Source of the DNA: Ruminococcus sp.
GTDB lineage: Bacteria > Bacillota > Clostridia > Oscillospirales > Ruminococcaceae
Length of the DNA stretch: 64,000 nucleotides
Assembly: GCA_017934425.1 (NCBI GenBank)
Contig: JAGBJO010000028.1
Span: forward strand, 1-64,000
Reading direction: 5' to 3'
The notes under the pieces were generated by a model. It was given only the letters and a program-made list of their open reading frames with translations. It was not told the origin of the DNA and searched no databases. Position 1 is the first letter of the stretch. Every line of letters begins with the position of its first letter. Of the stretch, positions 18,598 through 28,725 are shown piece by piece. Made by a program: the position numbers and the translations under genes.

Positions 18598-18705
18598 CAC
18601 ATTTTCATGTGGTAATCTAAAAATATAACCGCTTGCAAAATAATGATAAATCAGTCCTGCAAGCAGTTACTTATGTTCTATAAACACCTGTATTCAGGCA
18701 AAAGT

Positions 18706-18734
18706 AAAAGGGACTACGTTTGCAACATAGTCCC
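18706..18734 (-). terminator. Terminator of the tRNA-fMet gene
   Basis: On the minus strand GGGACTA and TAGTCCC (18728-18734 and 18710-18716) form a stem, followed by CTTTTACTTTT. It starts 8 bases after the CCA end of the tRNA gene. Confidence 0.75.
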
Positions 18735-18741
18735 AAAATTC

Positions 18742-18818
<77 letters not shown>

Positions 18819-18864
18819 ATATATTTTCTTGTCTCTGACATGTTCTCCGTCATTCGACTTTATT

Positions 18865-18893
18865 ATTATACCACCTTTGCAAGGAATTGTCAA
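18865..18893 (-). promoter_or_regulatory. Consensus promoter of tRNA-fMet
   Basis: On the minus strand TTGACA (18893-18888) and TATAAT (18870-18865) are separated by exactly 17 bases. Both hexamers match the sigma-A consensus perfectly. The tRNA 5' end lies 46 bases downstream of the -10 box. Confidence 0.9.
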
Positions 18894-19011
18894 CTCTAAT
18901 CATATTATTTTTTTATTTTAACTTAATTTTGTTGATTGGAACTATATTAATGCACATCAGTAATCATATAGTATTATCATTGTACAACAGAATGTAAAAT
19001 AATTTCCTTCT

Positions 19012-19050
19012 TTAAGGCAACACCGCACAGAGATTGTGGTGTTGCCTTAA
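19012..19050. repeat. 13-bp inverted repeat
   Basis: TTAAGGCAACACC (19012-19024) and GGTGTTGCCTTAA (19038-19050) form a perfect stem with a 13-base loop. No T run follows on either strand beyond the stem. It may be a repeat element or a weak terminator. The rest of 18894-19076 shows no gene. Confidence 0.5.
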
Positions 19051-19076
19051 TGATATTCGATACGATAAAACTGAAA

Positions 19077-19116
19077 AACGCCTGTGCAGCACTCCTTTTT
19101 CTGCTGCACAGGCGTT
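19077..19116. terminator. Terminator of the clpC-like gene
   Basis: AACGCCTGTGCAGCA (19077-19091) and TGCTGCACAGGCGTT (19102-19116) form a perfect 15-bp stem. On the minus strand it is followed by TTTTTC, and it begins 3 bases after the stop of the ClpC-like gene. Confidence 0.92.
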
Positions 19117-19118
19117 TC

Positions 19119-21461
19119 TTATTGTGCTACTGCTATCCCCTTGGTAAGACGTATACTTTCGCCGGACATATCTGCGCTCACCTTATCTCCCCTGCTAACC
19201 GCTGACGTGATTATCAGCCGGGCAAGTTCGTTCTCGATAAGGTCGGTGACTCGTCGGTTTATTGGACGAGCGCCGTACTTTTCAGTTCCACGGGCTGCGG
19301 CTATCGCTTCAACGACCTGGTCGGTGTAGCAGAAATCTATCCCAAGACCCTTTGCCCGAAAACGCAGATTTTCAAGGGCTTTTCGGCTTATACCACGCAG
19401 ATCATCTCGCTCAAGGCTGCGGAAAACTATCACCTCGTCGATGCGTCCAACAAACTCCGGCGTGAAATGCTCCCTCACCTGCCCCAGCACCTTTTCCTCG
19501 CTCTCCTGCACCGCTGCACCAAAGCCCAGCGCCGGCTGACTGCTCATTGCCTTTGCGCCTACATTAGTGGTCATTATTATAATAGTATTTGCAAAGCTGA
19601 CCTTCCGCCCTGTAGAGTCCGTCAGCATACCTTCATCAAGTATCTGTAAAAGCAGGTTCAGAACCTCAGGATCAGCTTTCTCGATCTCATCGAAAAGCAC
19701 CAGCGAATACGGGCTTCTGCGGATCTTGTCGCAAAGTCCGCTTGCCTGCTCGTCATAGCCCACATATCCCGGAGGCGCTCCGATAAGCCGGGAAACGGAG
19801 TTTTTTTCCATATACTCCGACATATCAAGCCTTATCATGTTCTTCTCCGAGTGAAAAAGGTTTTCTGCAAGGGCTTTTGCAAGTTCGGTCTTGCCAACTC
19901 CAGTAGGACCTGCAAACAGAAACGATGCTGCCGGACGGTCGTGACTGTGCAGACCGGAACGTGCCCGGCATACCGCATTCGTAACCTTTTTCACAGCATA
20001 ACTATGCCCTATCACTCTCTCAGTCAACTGCTTTTCCAGAAGTGCCAGTTCCGGGGAATCATCTGCTGTTATGCTGCGGACAGGGATACCGGTTTTCATT
20101 GCAATGACCCGGCGGATATCTTCCTCAGTTACCTCAGCATTTCCACGGGACTTTCTCGCAACACACCCGGCAGTCAACGGCGTATCGGTCATGGGGATAT
20201 AATCGGTTTCGCTGCGGAAAAAACCGGAATTGCTCCGTATTCTGGCACAGGCACAGGCTTCGTCCAGAACATCGAACGCCTTGTCCGGCAAAAATCGCTC
20301 GCTGATATACCGTGTGGACAGACTGACCGCAAGCTGCACCGCTTCGTCACTTATCTTTACATCATGGTAATTTTCGTAACGGCTGCGAACTCCCTTTATC
20401 ATGCTCACACAGTCCTCATTGGAAGGCTCAGTGACCTGTATTGGCTGAAAACGGCGCTCCAGTGCGGAGTCTTTCTCTATGCTCCGACGGTATTCCTCAA
20501 AGGTGGTCGCACCTATTACCTGTACCTCTCCACGGGCAAGCTGAGGTTTCATAATATTCGCCGCATCTATCGCTCCCTCCGCCGCACCTGCGCCCACCAT
20601 TGTGTGTATCTCGTCGATGAAAAGGATTATATTCCCGGCACTTGCAGCCTCATCAAGACAGGATTTCACACGCTCCTCGAAATCGCCACGGTACTTCGCC
20701 CCGGCAAGAAGCTGAGTCATATCAAGGGAGAAAATGAACTTGTTCTTTAACTGGTCGGGAACGAGGTTTCGCACGAAAAGTTCCGCAACGCCTTCCACTA
20801 TTGCAGTTTTTCCCACCCCGGCTTCTCCGATCAGACAGGGGTTATTTTTCGTCCTCCGGGATAACACCTGCATCACACGCTCAACCTCTTTGATGCGCCC
20901 GATAAGCGTGTCATGCTTTCGCACAAGCGCCATATCCGTAAGATTCTTACCAAAGCGGAACAGATTCGGAAGATGCGATATCTTCGGCTTCACTGCATCG
21001 TATATATCCCCGTGAACTGCGTCTGGAGAGTACTTTTCCAGAGCCGCACATATCCCGGTCAGGTCTCCGCCTGCCTTGCGTATAACTGTTATGGCACTGC
21101 AAGCCGATTCCTTTATTACAGCCGTAAGGATATGCTCCGGAGTTGCTTGCTTTTTCTTGCCGCTGACCGCCAGTAAAACAGCGCTGTCCAGCATACGCCT
21201 TACTGCCGTTGTGAAATATCGCCGGTTCAGGGTCACAGGACTGCCCTGTCCTACCAGAGTTATTATCTCCCGGCGCAGATCATCGTAAGAAACGCCGTTC
21301 TCTATGAGTATCTCCGCTGCCCCGGTCATGCCATCACCAGCCATTGCCAGAACCAGATGCTCGCTGCCTATATAGGTATGCCCCAGTTCAGATGCCGCAC
21401 TTACTGCACCCTCAATTATCCGCAGAGAACTCCTTGTGAATTTATCGCTGCTAAACATCAT
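19119..21461 (-). CDS. ClpC/ClpA-type AAA+ ATPase
   Basis: This 780-residue Hsp100 unfoldase feeds proteins to ClpP. Domains in order: Clp N-domain repeats (about 1-145, with [14 protein letters not shown]), AAA-1 with Walker A GEAGVGKT and Walker [10 protein letters not shown], a linker, AAA-2 with GPTGVGKT and [10 protein letters not shown], and the C-terminal D2-small domain. An ALGFG segment in AAA-2 is in the place of the ClpP-binding loop. The region between the ATPase domains lacks the long coiled-coil middle domain with the UVR motif of classical ClpC and has a short unrelated insert ([19 protein letters not shown]). The start follows AAGGAGGAG. No ctsR, mcsA or mcsB is nearby. Confidence 0.9.
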   Translation of the reverse strand: MMFSSDKFTRSSLRIIEGAVSAASELGHTYIGSEHLVLAMAGDGMTGAAEILIENGVSYDDLRREIITLVGQGSPVTLNRRYFTTAVRRMLDSAVLLAVSGKKKQATPEHILTAVIKESACSAITVIRKAGGDLTGICAALEKYSPDAVHGDIYDAVKPKISHLPNLFRFGKNLTDMALVRKHDTLIGRIKEVERVMQVLSRRTKNNPCLIGEAGVGKTAIVEGVAELFVRNLVPDQLKNKFIFSLDMTQLLAGAKYRGDFEERVKSCLDEAASAGNIILFIDEIHTMVGAGAAEGAIDAANIMKPQLARGEVQVIGATTFEEYRRSIEKDSALERRFQPIQVTEPSNEDCVSMIKGVRSRYENYHDVKISDEAVQLAVSLSTRYISERFLPDKAFDVLDEACACARIRSNSGFFRSETDYIPMTDTPLTAGCVARKSRGNAEVTEEDIRRVIAMKTGIPVRSITADDSPELALLEKQLTERVIGHSYAVKKVTNAVCRARSGLHSHDRPAASFLFAGPTGVGKTELAKALAENLFHSEKNMIRLDMSEYMEKNSVSRLIGAPPGYVGYDEQASGLCDKIRRSPYSLVLFDEIEKADPEVLNLLLQILDEGMLTDSTGRKVSFANTIIIMTTNVGAKAMSSQPALGFGAAVQESEEKVLGQVREHFTPEFVGRIDEVIVFRSLERDDLRGISRKALENLRFRAKGLGIDFCYTDQVVEAIAAARGTEKYGARPINRRVTDLIENELARLIITSAVSRGDKVSADMSGESIRLTKGIAVAQ

Positions 21462-21616
21462 TCTCTCCTCCTTTTCGTACTACTATATTATGCCACTTGT
21501 CCCGTGCGATATCAGTCGAATCCTGATTTTTTGTAACACAATTCCGGCGCTGTCATATAATGTACTATGAAACGCAGACAAAGCGATTCAAATACAATTC
21601 AAGGAGATGTTCTCTT

Positions 21617-21751
21617 ATGTGTAATTCTTGCTTCGATGGTAACAACTGCTGGTGCCTTATCCTTCTGGTGATCCTGTTCATTTTCCTGTTCTCTGGCTGC
21701 GGCTGCGGCAATAACGACTGCGGCAACAACAACTGCGGCTGCGGCTGCTGA
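21617..21751 (+). CDS. Cysteine-rich small membrane protein
   Basis: This 44-residue protein has an N-terminal Cys-rich segment (MCNSCFDGNNCWC), a transmembrane helix (LILLVILFIFLFSG) and a Cys/Gly/Asn tail (CGCGNNDCGNNNCGCGC). It resembles clostridial small high-cysteine proteins that databases call chorion-class, a name without function. ATG 21617 follows AAGGAG (21601-21606). A TATAAT at 21556-21561 with TTGTAA 19 bases upstream may be its promoter. The role is unknown; metal binding is possible. Confidence 0.65.
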   Translation: MCNSCFDGNNCWCLILLVILFIFLFSGCGCGNNDCGNNNCGCGC

Positions 21752-21760
21752 TACGCCCCT

Positions 21761-22050
21761 GGCTTTCTGTTCAGGCTGACTTAGCGGAAACGGCGGCTTT
21801 CCTGGGAGGAAACCTTTCTGAAGAAAGGTTCTCCCCCCAGACCCCCTTTCCCAAGACTTTTAGCTTAAAAAAATTTATCCCTGATATGGCGTACTTACAC
21901 TTGCCACAACCAGCAGATGTGATACGCCATATCAGGGGTAAATTTTTAATCTGGAAGTTTTAGGAAGGGGGCTTGGGGGACAACCCTTTTTCAAAAGGGT
22001 TTCCCCCAGAAAAGCACCCGTTCCTGCTAAGCCAGACCGGACAGAAATCC
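21761..22050. repeat. Composite near-palindrome of about 290 bp
   Basis: The left arm (about 21761-21893) and right arm (about 21921-22050) are inverted copies of each other at roughly 75-80 percent. Matching pieces include TTAGC/GCTAA, GGAAACCTTT/AAAGGGTTTCC and a near-perfect inner pair ATCCCTGATATGGCGTA/TACGCCATATCAGGGG. Each arm also folds on itself (GGAAACCTTTC...GAAAGGTTCTCC on the left). The centre (about 21894-21920) is unpaired. No coding region is supported. It lies between the convergent Cys-rich gene and clpX and may be a MITE-like repeat, a double terminator, or both. Confidence 0.8.
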
Positions 22051-22055
22051 GTGGC

Positions 22056-23348
22056 TTACGAAGCCTCCATAGGAAGCTCAACGATCTTGTTGCGCCTGTT
22101 CATGAGAATAGGCTGAGTTCCGTTTACTACGCTGTCCTTGGTGACGGTTACCTTAGCGATACTGCCGTCTGAGGGAACAACGTACATAGTATTTTTCAGG
22201 ATACCCTCAAGAATTGAGCGGAGTCCTCTTGCACCTGTTTTCTGAGCGATAGCCTTCTTAGCGATCTCGATAAGTGCATCGTCCTCGATCTCAAGCTCGA
22301 TATCGTCGTACTCGAAAAGCTTCTTGTACTGCTTGATAAGGGCATTTCTCGGCTCGGTAAGTATTCTTACCAGAGAGTTCTCGTCCAGTTCTTCCAGCAC
22401 GGTTATTACCGGAAGTCTGCCCACAAATTCAGGCACCATACCGAATTTTACAAGATCCTTCGGTACGACCTTCTTGAAGATATTGTGGCGCTCCTCCTGG
22501 TGGGACTTTATCTCGCCGCCGAAGCCGATAGGCGCTTTGCCGATACGCTTCTGGATCTGGCGCTCCAGACCGTCGAACGCACCGCCGCATATGAACAGGA
22601 TATTCTTTGTATCGATCTGGATAGTTTCCTGATTTGGGTGCTTTCTTCCGCCCTGGGGAGGAACGTTGGAAACAGTACCCTCAATGATCTTCAGAAGTGC
22701 CTGCTGAACACCCTCGCCGCTAACGTCACAGGTCAGGGAAGTATTCTCGGACTTTCTTGCGATCTTGTCGATCTCGTCGATGTAGATGATTCCACGCTCT
22801 GCCGCTTTGATATCAAAATCGGCAGCCTGTATGAGCCTGAGCAGCACGTTCTCAACGTCGTCGCCAACGTAGCCAGCCTCAGTGATAGTGGTAGCATCAG
22901 CGATAGCAAAAGGAACATTCAGAAGCTTAGCAAGAGTCTGGGCAAGGAAAGTCTTTCCCACACCGGTAGGGCCAAGCAGAAGCACGTTGCTCTTTTGCAG
23001 TTCAACTCCGTCTGACTGCTGTATCTCATTCTCGTTCTGGCTCATAATGCGCTTGTAGTGGTTATATACAGCTACAGCCAGTGAGATCTTTGCATCGTCC
23101 TGACCGATAACGTAGTCATCAAGGAACTGCTTTATCTCAACTGGTTTCAGCAGCTTCATTGAGGAAAAGTTATTGTCCTTATCATTCTTTGCAGCCTTAC
23201 GGTGAGCCTTCGCAACACCTGGACCGAAGATCATTTCGTAGCAGTAGCAAACACATTCATCGCAAATATTAGCACTTCCGGCGGAGAACATACTGTGTAC
23301 TCTGTTCTCGCCCTTACCGCAAAAACTGCATGATTTGAATTCTGCCAT
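22056..23348 (-). CDS. clpX: ATP-dependent protease ATP-binding subunit ClpX
   Basis: This 430-residue AAA+ unfoldase delivers tagged proteins to ClpP. The N-terminal zinc-binding domain has four Cys (CSFCGKG, CDECV). Walker A is GPTGVGKT, followed by IIYIDEIDK and an IGFGG ClpP-binding loop. The length is normal. ATG 23348 is preferred because AGAGGT lies nine bases before it. A TTG two codons upstream would be too close to that site. It follows clpP by only 7 bases and is co-transcribed. Confidence 0.97.
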   Translation of the reverse strand: MAEFKSCSFCGKGENRVHSMFSAGSANICDECVCYCYEMIFGPGVAKAHRKAAKNDKDNNFSSMKLLKPVEIKQFLDDYVIGQDDAKISLAVAVYNHYKRIMSQNENEIQQSDGVELQKSNVLLLGPTGVGKTFLAQTLAKLLNVPFAIADATTITEAGYVGDDVENVLLRLIQAADFDIKAAERGIIYIDEIDKIARKSENTSLTCDVSGEGVQQALLKIIEGTVSNVPPQGGRKHPNQETIQIDTKNILFICGGAFDGLERQIQKRIGKAPIGFGGEIKSHQEERHNIFKKVVPKDLVKFGMVPEFVGRLPVITVLEELDENSLVRILTEPRNALIKQYKKLFEYDDIELEIEDDALIEIAKKAIAQKTGARGLRSILEGILKNTMYVVPSDGSIAKVTVTKDSVVNGTQPILMNRRNKIVELPMEAS

Positions 23349-23355
23349 GGACAAA

Positions 23356-23943
23356 TTACCTCTTTTCGATCACTTTATCAATAAGTCCGTACTCCATTGC
23401 TTCCTGAGCGTACATGAAGTTATCACGCTCTGTATCAATGGTGATCTGTTCAATTGACTTGCCTGTATTCTGAGCCAGCAGTTCATTCATCTTCTGACGT
23501 GTTCTCAACAGGTGGTCGGAGTGGATCTTGATATCAGTACACTGACCGCCCAGACCGCCGGAGATAAGAGGCTGATGGATCATGATCTCGCTGTTGGGAA
23601 GTGCAAAACGCTTGCCCTTTGCGCCGGCAGCCAGCAGGAATGCGCCCATTGAAGCCGCCATACCTATACAAATTGTAGAAACATCGCACTTGATGTACTG
23701 CATAGTATCGTATATTGCCATACCCGCAGTTATAGAACCTCCGGGGCTGTTGATGTAGAGGGAAATGTCCTTCTCGGTATCCTGGCTCTCAAGGAAAAGC
23801 AGCTGAGCCACTACCAGGCTTGCAGTTGTATCGTTTACCTGGTCGGAAAGCATGATTATCCTGTCATTCAGCAGTCTGGAGAAAATATCGTATGAACGCT
23901 CTCCTCTGCTTGTCTGTTCAACAACATATGGTATAAAGCTCAT
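23356..23943 (-). CDS. clpP: ATP-dependent Clp protease proteolytic subunit ClpP
   Basis: This 195-residue serine peptidase forms the tetradecameric chamber used by ClpX and ClpC. The catalytic triad is S98 (GMAASMGAF), H123 (MIHQP) and D174 (ERDNFM). The start ATG 23943 follows AAAGGA at proper distance. An ATG six codons upstream lies in that ribosome binding site. It is in the conserved tig-clpP-clpX order. Confidence 0.97.
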   Translation of the reverse strand: MSFIPYVVEQTSRGERSYDIFSRLLNDRIIMLSDQVNDTTASLVVAQLLFLESQDTEKDISLYINSPGGSITAGMAIYDTMQYIKCDVSTICIGMAASMGAFLLAAGAKGKRFALPNSEIMIHQPLISGGLGGQCTDIKIHSDHLLRTRQKMNELLAQNTGKSIEQITIDTERDNFMYAQEAMEYGLIDKVIEKR

Positions 23944-23984
23944 AGTCCATCGTCCTTTCATTTGTATTTATATTTAATATAATT

Positions 23985-24012
23985 AGCTCCGCCGCTAATT
24001 TGCAGCGGAGCT
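23985..24012 (-). terminator. Hairpin between tig and clpP
   Basis: AGCTCCGC (23985-23992) and GCGGAGCT (24005-24012) form an 8-bp stem with a 12-base loop. The following minus-strand sequence is AATTATATT, AT-rich rather than a T run. It may reduce read-through from tig to clpP or stabilise the upstream mRNA. Confidence 0.5.
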
Positions 24013-24033
24013 ATGTATTTCGGTAGTGCTTAA

Positions 24034-25344
24034 TTACTCAGCGTCCTCAGCAGGAGCCTCTGTGTTATCAACTACAGCGTTCTCCTTTACGAGGTCAATA
24101 GCCTTCTGAACCTTCATATCAGTCTTGTAGTCCTCGATGGGGATAAATCTTCTTACTGTAGCAACGTCCATGTTGTTTGCAGCAGCGATCTCGGACAGGC
24201 TGTTGTTCAGCTCGTCCTCAGTAACGTCGAGGTTCTCGATCTCAGCGATCTTCTCAAGAGCCAGTCTCAGCTTAACTTCAGACTCTGCTCTGTCACGGTA
24301 AGTATCTCTGAAAGCGTCCTCGTTCATACCAGTGTACTGGTAGTACAGCTTCAGGCTCATGCCCTGGCTCTGGAGCTGCTGCTCGAAGTTTCTCATGAGA
24401 ACGTCGATTCTCTGCTCGAACATACAGTTAGGGATAGGAGCGTCAACCTTAGCGATGAGCTGCTCGATAACAGCGTTCTCGAAAGCAGCGTCAGCCTGCT
24501 TAACAGCAGCTTCTTCCAGCTTTGTTCTGATGTCAGCCTTGTACTCGTCAACTGAATCGAACTCTGTAGCGTCCTTGATAAGGTCGTCGTCGATCTCAGG
24601 GAGTTCCTCGAAGTTGATAGCCTTCAGCTTGCACTTGAAAGTAGCGTCCTTACCAGCGTAGTCCTCCATCTGGTAGTCCTCAGGGAACTTAACGTTAACG
24701 TCGAACTCCTCGCCGATGCTGTGACCTACGATCTGATCCTCGAAACCGGGGATAAACTGACCGCTGCCAAGACGCAGGGGGTGATCCTCGCCCTTGCCGC
24801 CTTCAAATGCCTCGTCGCCGAAGAAGCCCTCGAAGTCGATGATAACTTCATCGTCCATCTGAGCGGGTCTGTCCTCGATAGAAACCATTCTTGCGTTCTT
24901 CTTTCTGATGATCTCGATCTGCTTCTCGATATCCTCATCAGTGATCTCAGCTACCTTCTTAGCAGCCTTGATGCCCTTATAGTCAGTGATCTCGATTTCA
25001 GGCTTTGTAACGCAGGTAGCCTTGATCTCTACACCATTTTCCTTATCAACAGAGAGAACCTCAACACTGGGAGTGTCAACCAGGTCAAGACCAGTCTCTC
25101 TGATAGCAGCGTCAAGCTCAGGTCCGAGAAGTGAATTGATAGCACCCTCGTAGAAAACGCCCTCGCCGAACTCCTTCTCGATAAGACCTCTGGGAGCCTT
25201 GCCCTTTCTGAAGCCCTTGATCTGGATATTTTTCTTCTGGCGCTGGAACTCCTTCTCGCAAGCCTCAGCAAAAGCTGTGCCGTCGATTGTCAGAAGCAGT
25301 TCGGTTGTGTTTACGTCTGTTTTAGTTGAAGATTTTAAACTCAT
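24034..25344 (-). CDS. tig: Trigger factor, ribosome-bound chaperone
   Basis: This 436-residue peptidyl-prolyl isomerase and chaperone binds nascent chains at the ribosome exit. The ribosome-binding signature GFRKGKAPR lies near residue 45. The FKBP-type domain spans about 155-245 (DEVIIDFEGFFGDEAFEGG). The helical C-terminal domain follows. It ends in an acidic tail (NTEAPAEDAE). The start follows GGAGG. The length is normal. The region upstream (25345-25519) holds a likely promoter but no clear -35 box. Confidence 0.96.
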   Translation of the reverse strand: MSLKSSTKTDVNTTELLLTIDGTAFAEACEKEFQRQKKNIQIKGFRKGKAPRGLIEKEFGEGVFYEGAINSLLGPELDAAIRETGLDLVDTPSVEVLSVDKENGVEIKATCVTKPEIEITDYKGIKAAKKVAEITDEDIEKQIEIIRKKNARMVSIEDRPAQMDDEVIIDFEGFFGDEAFEGGKGEDHPLRLGSGQFIPGFEDQIVGHSIGEEFDVNVKFPEDYQMEDYAGKDATFKCKLKAINFEELPEIDDDLIKDATEFDSVDEYKADIRTKLEEAAVKQADAAFENAVIEQLIAKVDAPIPNCMFEQRIDVLMRNFEQQLQSQGMSLKLYYQYTGMNEDAFRDTYRDRAESEVKLRLALEKIAEIENLDVTEDELNNSLSEIAAANNMDVATVRRFIPIEDYKTDMKVQKAIDLVKENAVVDNTEAPAEDAE

Positions 25345-25519
25345 GATTTTCCTCCATTAATATATTAAGTCTTTACGCAGGATATACCTGCCAGACCCGG
25401 TACATACCTTCCCCCGCCATAAACGCATTAATGGAGGAACGTACTACATACTTGGAATATTATACCACATTCTGAAGATAATTTCTACAATATTTTCCGA
25501 CTTCTACATATTTCACAAA

Positions 25520-26212
25520 TTACAAAACCTTTTCCGGAATAAATTGTATATAATCACCGGCAATGAGGTGGAAATTTATGTCGTCGTAGGTATTCGTTAC
25601 GCAAAGTGCGTGGGCTGACCTGCCGTGGATATGACCATAGTAGCAGTCCTTGATCTTGTAGCGGTAAAGCACTTCGAGAATGTCGTAGTTGAAATTTGAA
25701 GCGAAGATAGGCGGATAGTGCATGAAAACTATGGGTTCAAGCCCTGCATCGACTGCGGACTTTATGGAAGTTTCCAGGCGCTGTACCTCTCTGCGCAGGA
25801 CTTTTTCCTCCTGAACCTCTCCGGGCATATTCACCCAGCCCCTTGTGCCGCAGATACCGTAGCCTTCGTAGGGGAAGTGGTTGTTGTGGAGTATACTTAT
25901 AGTATCAAGTCCGTTTTGTGTGAAGAAGTCTGTCATTTTACGCAGGGTCGTCCACCAGTAGTCGTGGTTGCCCTTGAGGATAATTTTCTTTCCGGGCAGA
26001 GCGTTTATGAACTGGAAATCCGGCAAAGCCTGTTCCATGCTCATACCCCAGGTGATATCGCCTGCCAGAACCACTGTGTCCTCCTGCGTTATGGCATCAA
26101 GCCAGTTCTTTTCGATGCGCTCCTGATAGTTCTCCCACCCCGGAAAGACGCTCATGGTCTTTGAGGGGTCGCAGAAACTAAGGTGCAGATCGCCGATAAC
26201 GAACAGGCTCAT
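25520..26212 (-). CDS. Metallophosphoesterase
   Basis: This 230-residue calcineurin-like phosphoesterase has the metal-binding motifs in order: GDLHLS near residue 7, GDITWG near 51, GNHDYWW near 81, MHYPP and GHIHG near 194. The family hydrolyses phosphoesters of varied substrates. The substrate here is unknown. It is four bases after the thrC stop and probably shares its transcript. Confidence 0.88.
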   Translation of the reverse strand: MSLFVIGDLHLSFCDPSKTMSVFPGWENYQERIEKNWLDAITQEDTVVLAGDITWGMSMEQALPDFQFINALPGKKIILKGNHDYWWTTLRKMTDFFTQNGLDTISILHNNHFPYEGYGICGTRGWVNMPGEVQEEKVLRREVQRLETSIKSAVDAGLEPIVFMHYPPIFASNFNYDILEVLYRYKIKDCYYGHIHGRSAHALCVTNTYDDINFHLIAGDYIQFIPEKVL

Positions 26213-26216
26213 TTTA

Positions 26217-27710
26217 TCATAACCCTAAAGTTCTGAGGACGTAATCCTTCTGGTCAGCCTTCTCGATAACGTCGCTGAAACGCTCAGGCTTTGTCTTCAG
26301 GTCAGCAAGTGCTGCGGGAACGGGCATATTTGAAAGCTCAGCCAGCTTGTCGATCATAGCGTACTCGTCCAGGTCGCTCTTACCGCCGGAAACTGCTTCC
26401 AGAACGGCTGCGCTGAACTTGTAGGGTGAAGCTGTAGAAGCGATAACGGTCTTTGTTGTATCGCCTGTCTGTGCCTTGTAGTCGTTGTATACCTTAACTG
26501 CAACTGCTGTGTGAGTATCGCAGGTGTAGGAGTACTTCTCATAGATGCTGTGGATAGTAGCCTTAGTCTCCTCATCGTCGCAGAAGCCGCCCCAGAATTC
26601 CTCTGAAAGCTTAGCCTTCACATCATCTGTTACCTCATACTTGCCCTCAGAAGAAAGCTTTCCGAACCAGTCACGGATAACTGCATCATCTCTGCCTGTC
26701 ATCAGGTAAAGCAGACGCTCAAGGTTGCTGGAAATGAGGATATCCATTGAAGGAGAAACAGTTGCGAAGAACTTTCTGTTTCTGTCGTAAACACCGGTAT
26801 TGATGAAATCAGTGAGAACGTTGTTTATATTGGAAGCGCAGATAAGCTTGTTTACAGGGATACCCATGTGCTTTGCATAGTAAGCAGCAAGGATATTACC
26901 GAAGTTGCCGGTAGGAACTACGATATTGATCTTCTCGCCTGCCTTGATCTCGCCGTCTCTGAGAAGTTCAGCATAAGCGGAGATGTAATAAACGATCTGG
27001 GGAACGAGTCTGCCCCAGTTGATTGAGTTAGCAGATGAGAACATCTTGCCGTTTGCCTCCAGAGAAGCCTTAACGTCGCTGTCAGTGAAAATAGCCTTAA
27101 CACCGTTCTGGCAGTCGTCGAAATTGCCCTTGATAGCACACACTCCCACGTTTGAGCCTTCCTGAGTCTTCATCTGGCGCTTCTGCATGGGGCTTACGCC
27201 GTCCTCAGGGTAGAATACCAGTATGGAAGTACCCTCAACGTCCTTGAAGCCTTCCAGAGCAGCCTTTCCGGTATCGCCGGAAGTAGCTACCAGGATAACT
27301 ATCTTCTTGTCAAGCTTTATCTTCTTAGCGGAGGTTGTCAGGAAGTAGGGAAGTATCTGGAGAGCCATGTCCTTGAAAGCACAAGTAGGGCCGTGCCAGA
27401 GTTCGAGCATATAAGTACCCTCAAAGAGGTGAGCGATCTCTGCGATGCTCTCTGTCTCGAAGTTCTTTGTGGAGTACGCATTGTCTGTGCAGTAGTGTAT
27501 CTCAGCATCGGTGAAGTCGGTAAGGTACTTTGAGAACACGAATGCTGCACGGTCTGCATAGCTCATTGCGCCTACAGCCTCGATGTCAGCCTGTGAAAGC
27601 TGAGGTATCTCCTCAGGTACGAAAAGTCCGCCCTCAGCGGAAATTCCCTGAGTAATAGCCTCTGCGGAAGTAACCTTCACGCTGCTGTTTCTTGTGCTGT
27701 TGTAAAACAT
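26217..27710 (-). CDS. thrC: Threonine synthase
   Basis: This PLP enzyme converts O-phosphohomoserine to threonine. The 497-residue protein has the PLP-lysine motif GPTCAFKDMALQ and the long-form N-terminal YNSTRN...EGGLFVPE seen in family members. ATSGDTGKAAL and PTGNFGNILAAY bind the cofactor phosphate. No thrA or thrB neighbours are seen, so the gene is outside a threonine operon here. Confidence 0.95.
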   Translation of the reverse strand: MFYNSTRNSSVKVTSAEAITQGISAEGGLFVPEEIPQLSQADIEAVGAMSYADRAAFVFSKYLTDFTDAEIHYCTDNAYSTKNFETESIAEIAHLFEGTYMLELWHGPTCAFKDMALQILPYFLTTSAKKIKLDKKIVILVATSGDTGKAALEGFKDVEGTSILVFYPEDGVSPMQKRQMKTQEGSNVGVCAIKGNFDDCQNGVKAIFTDSDVKASLEANGKMFSSANSINWGRLVPQIVYYISAYAELLRDGEIKAGEKINIVVPTGNFGNILAAYYAKHMGIPVNKLICASNINNVLTDFINTGVYDRNRKFFATVSPSMDILISSNLERLLYLMTGRDDAVIRDWFGKLSSEGKYEVTDDVKAKLSEEFWGGFCDDEETKATIHSIYEKYSYTCDTHTAVAVKVYNDYKAQTGDTTKTVIASTASPYKFSAAVLEAVSGGKSDLDEYAMIDKLAELSNMPVPAALADLKTKPERFSDVIEKADQKDYVLRTLGL

Positions 27711-27722
27711 AGAATCACCCTT

Positions 27723-28100
27723 TTAGAAAATATAGTTATAGCCTGTTGTATCAAAGGCATTTTGTATATAATCAATGCCAAGCACCCTTGCGCCGGATAT
27801 CGTCACCTGTGCGATGTCGAACCGTGGCTGCAATTGATTCGGGTGCTTACAGCAATAATCGCTTGCGGTCTTGATGATAAGACCCTTTTTCCGCTTGTCA
27901 ATGGCATCGAAGCCGGAGACAAGACTTCCGGGCTTGCGGGACTTTACCTCAACGAACACAAGGTACTCCTCGTTCATTGCGATAATGTCGATCTCGCCGC
28001 CCCTTATGCGGTAGTTGCGCTCAGCAATGGTATAGCCCTGTGATGCAAGGTGCATACAGACGAAATCCTCGCCAAGTCTGCCTGTTTCTGACTTATCCAT
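27723..28100 (-). CDS. YraN-family putative endonuclease (UPF0102)
   Basis: This 125-residue protein has the family pattern [17 protein letters not shown], then GGEIDIIA and VFVEVKSRK. They form the PD-(D/E)xK-like nuclease core. The start ATG overlaps the rnhB stop by eight bases. Upstream in-frame codons lie within rnhB and are rejected. The role in DNA uptake or repair is not settled for the family. Confidence 0.9.
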   Translation of the reverse strand: MDKSETGRLGEDFVCMHLASQGYTIAERNYRIRGGEIDIIAMNEEYLVFVEVKSRKPGSLVSGFDAIDKRKKGLIIKTASDYCCKHPNQLQPRFDIAQVTISGARVLGIDYIQNAFDTTGYNYIF

Positions 28101-28725
28101 TATTGTCGTCCGCCAGTATTTTTTTGAGGAAAGACTTGCGGTGAACTGCCGATGCGCCAAGTTCTTTCAGCTTATCGCAGTGGAGTTTAGTGCCATAACC
28201 CTTGTGCTGCTCGAAACCGTATCCGGGATACTCCTCAGCCAGTTTGAGCATATACCTGTCACGGCTTACCTTAGCAAGTATAGAAGCGGCTGCGATAGAT
28301 GCGCTCTTAGCGTCGCCCTTTACCACTGACTGCGACTCACATTCCAGTTCAGGGCAGCGGTTGCCGTCGATAAGCGCCATATCCGGGGATGATCCCAGTC
28401 CTTCAACTGCACGCTTCATGGCAAGCATGGTAGCGTTCAGGATATTGATGCTGTCGATCTCCTCCACAGAAGCGGTGGCAACGCAGTAGTCCTTTGCTTT
28501 ATCTACAATTTCGTCGTAAAGCTTTTCACGCCTTGTCTCCGAAATTTTCTTGCTGTCGTTGAGGTACTCAATAAGAGTCTCGTCGTCAAGTATAACTGCC
28601 GCTGCGAAAACATCGCCTGCCAGCGGACCTCTGCCAGCCTCGTCAACGCCGCATATCACCGGATACTCCTTACGCAGTTCCTTGTCGAAGTCGAAAAGCT
28701 CCTTGTGGAGCGTAACTCTCGGCAT
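28093..28725 (-). CDS. rnhB: Ribonuclease HII
   Basis: This 210-residue enzyme removes ribonucleotides from RNA-DNA hybrids. The motif [14 protein letters not shown] near residue 25 carries the first two metal-binding residues, and [11 protein letters not shown] with [17 protein letters not shown] carries the rest. The start ATG overlaps the stop of rbgA by one base. Order rbgA-rnhB-yraN is conserved in Firmicutes. Confidence 0.96.
   Translation of the reverse strand: MPRVTLHKELFDFDKELRKEYPVICGVDEAGRGPLAGDVFAAAVILDDETLIEYLNDSKKISETRREKLYDEIVDKAKDYCVATASVEEIDSINILNATMLAMKRAVEGLGSSPDMALIDGNRCPELECESQSVVKGDAKSASIAAASILAKVSRDRYMLKLAEEYPGYGFEQHKGYGTKLHCDKLKELGASAVHRKSFLKKILADDNNG

Noticed and set aside
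19851..20750. 299-codon plus-strand frame opposite the ClpC-like gene
   Set aside because: It lies wholly within a gene with intact AAA+ motifs, and its translation has no recognisable domain.
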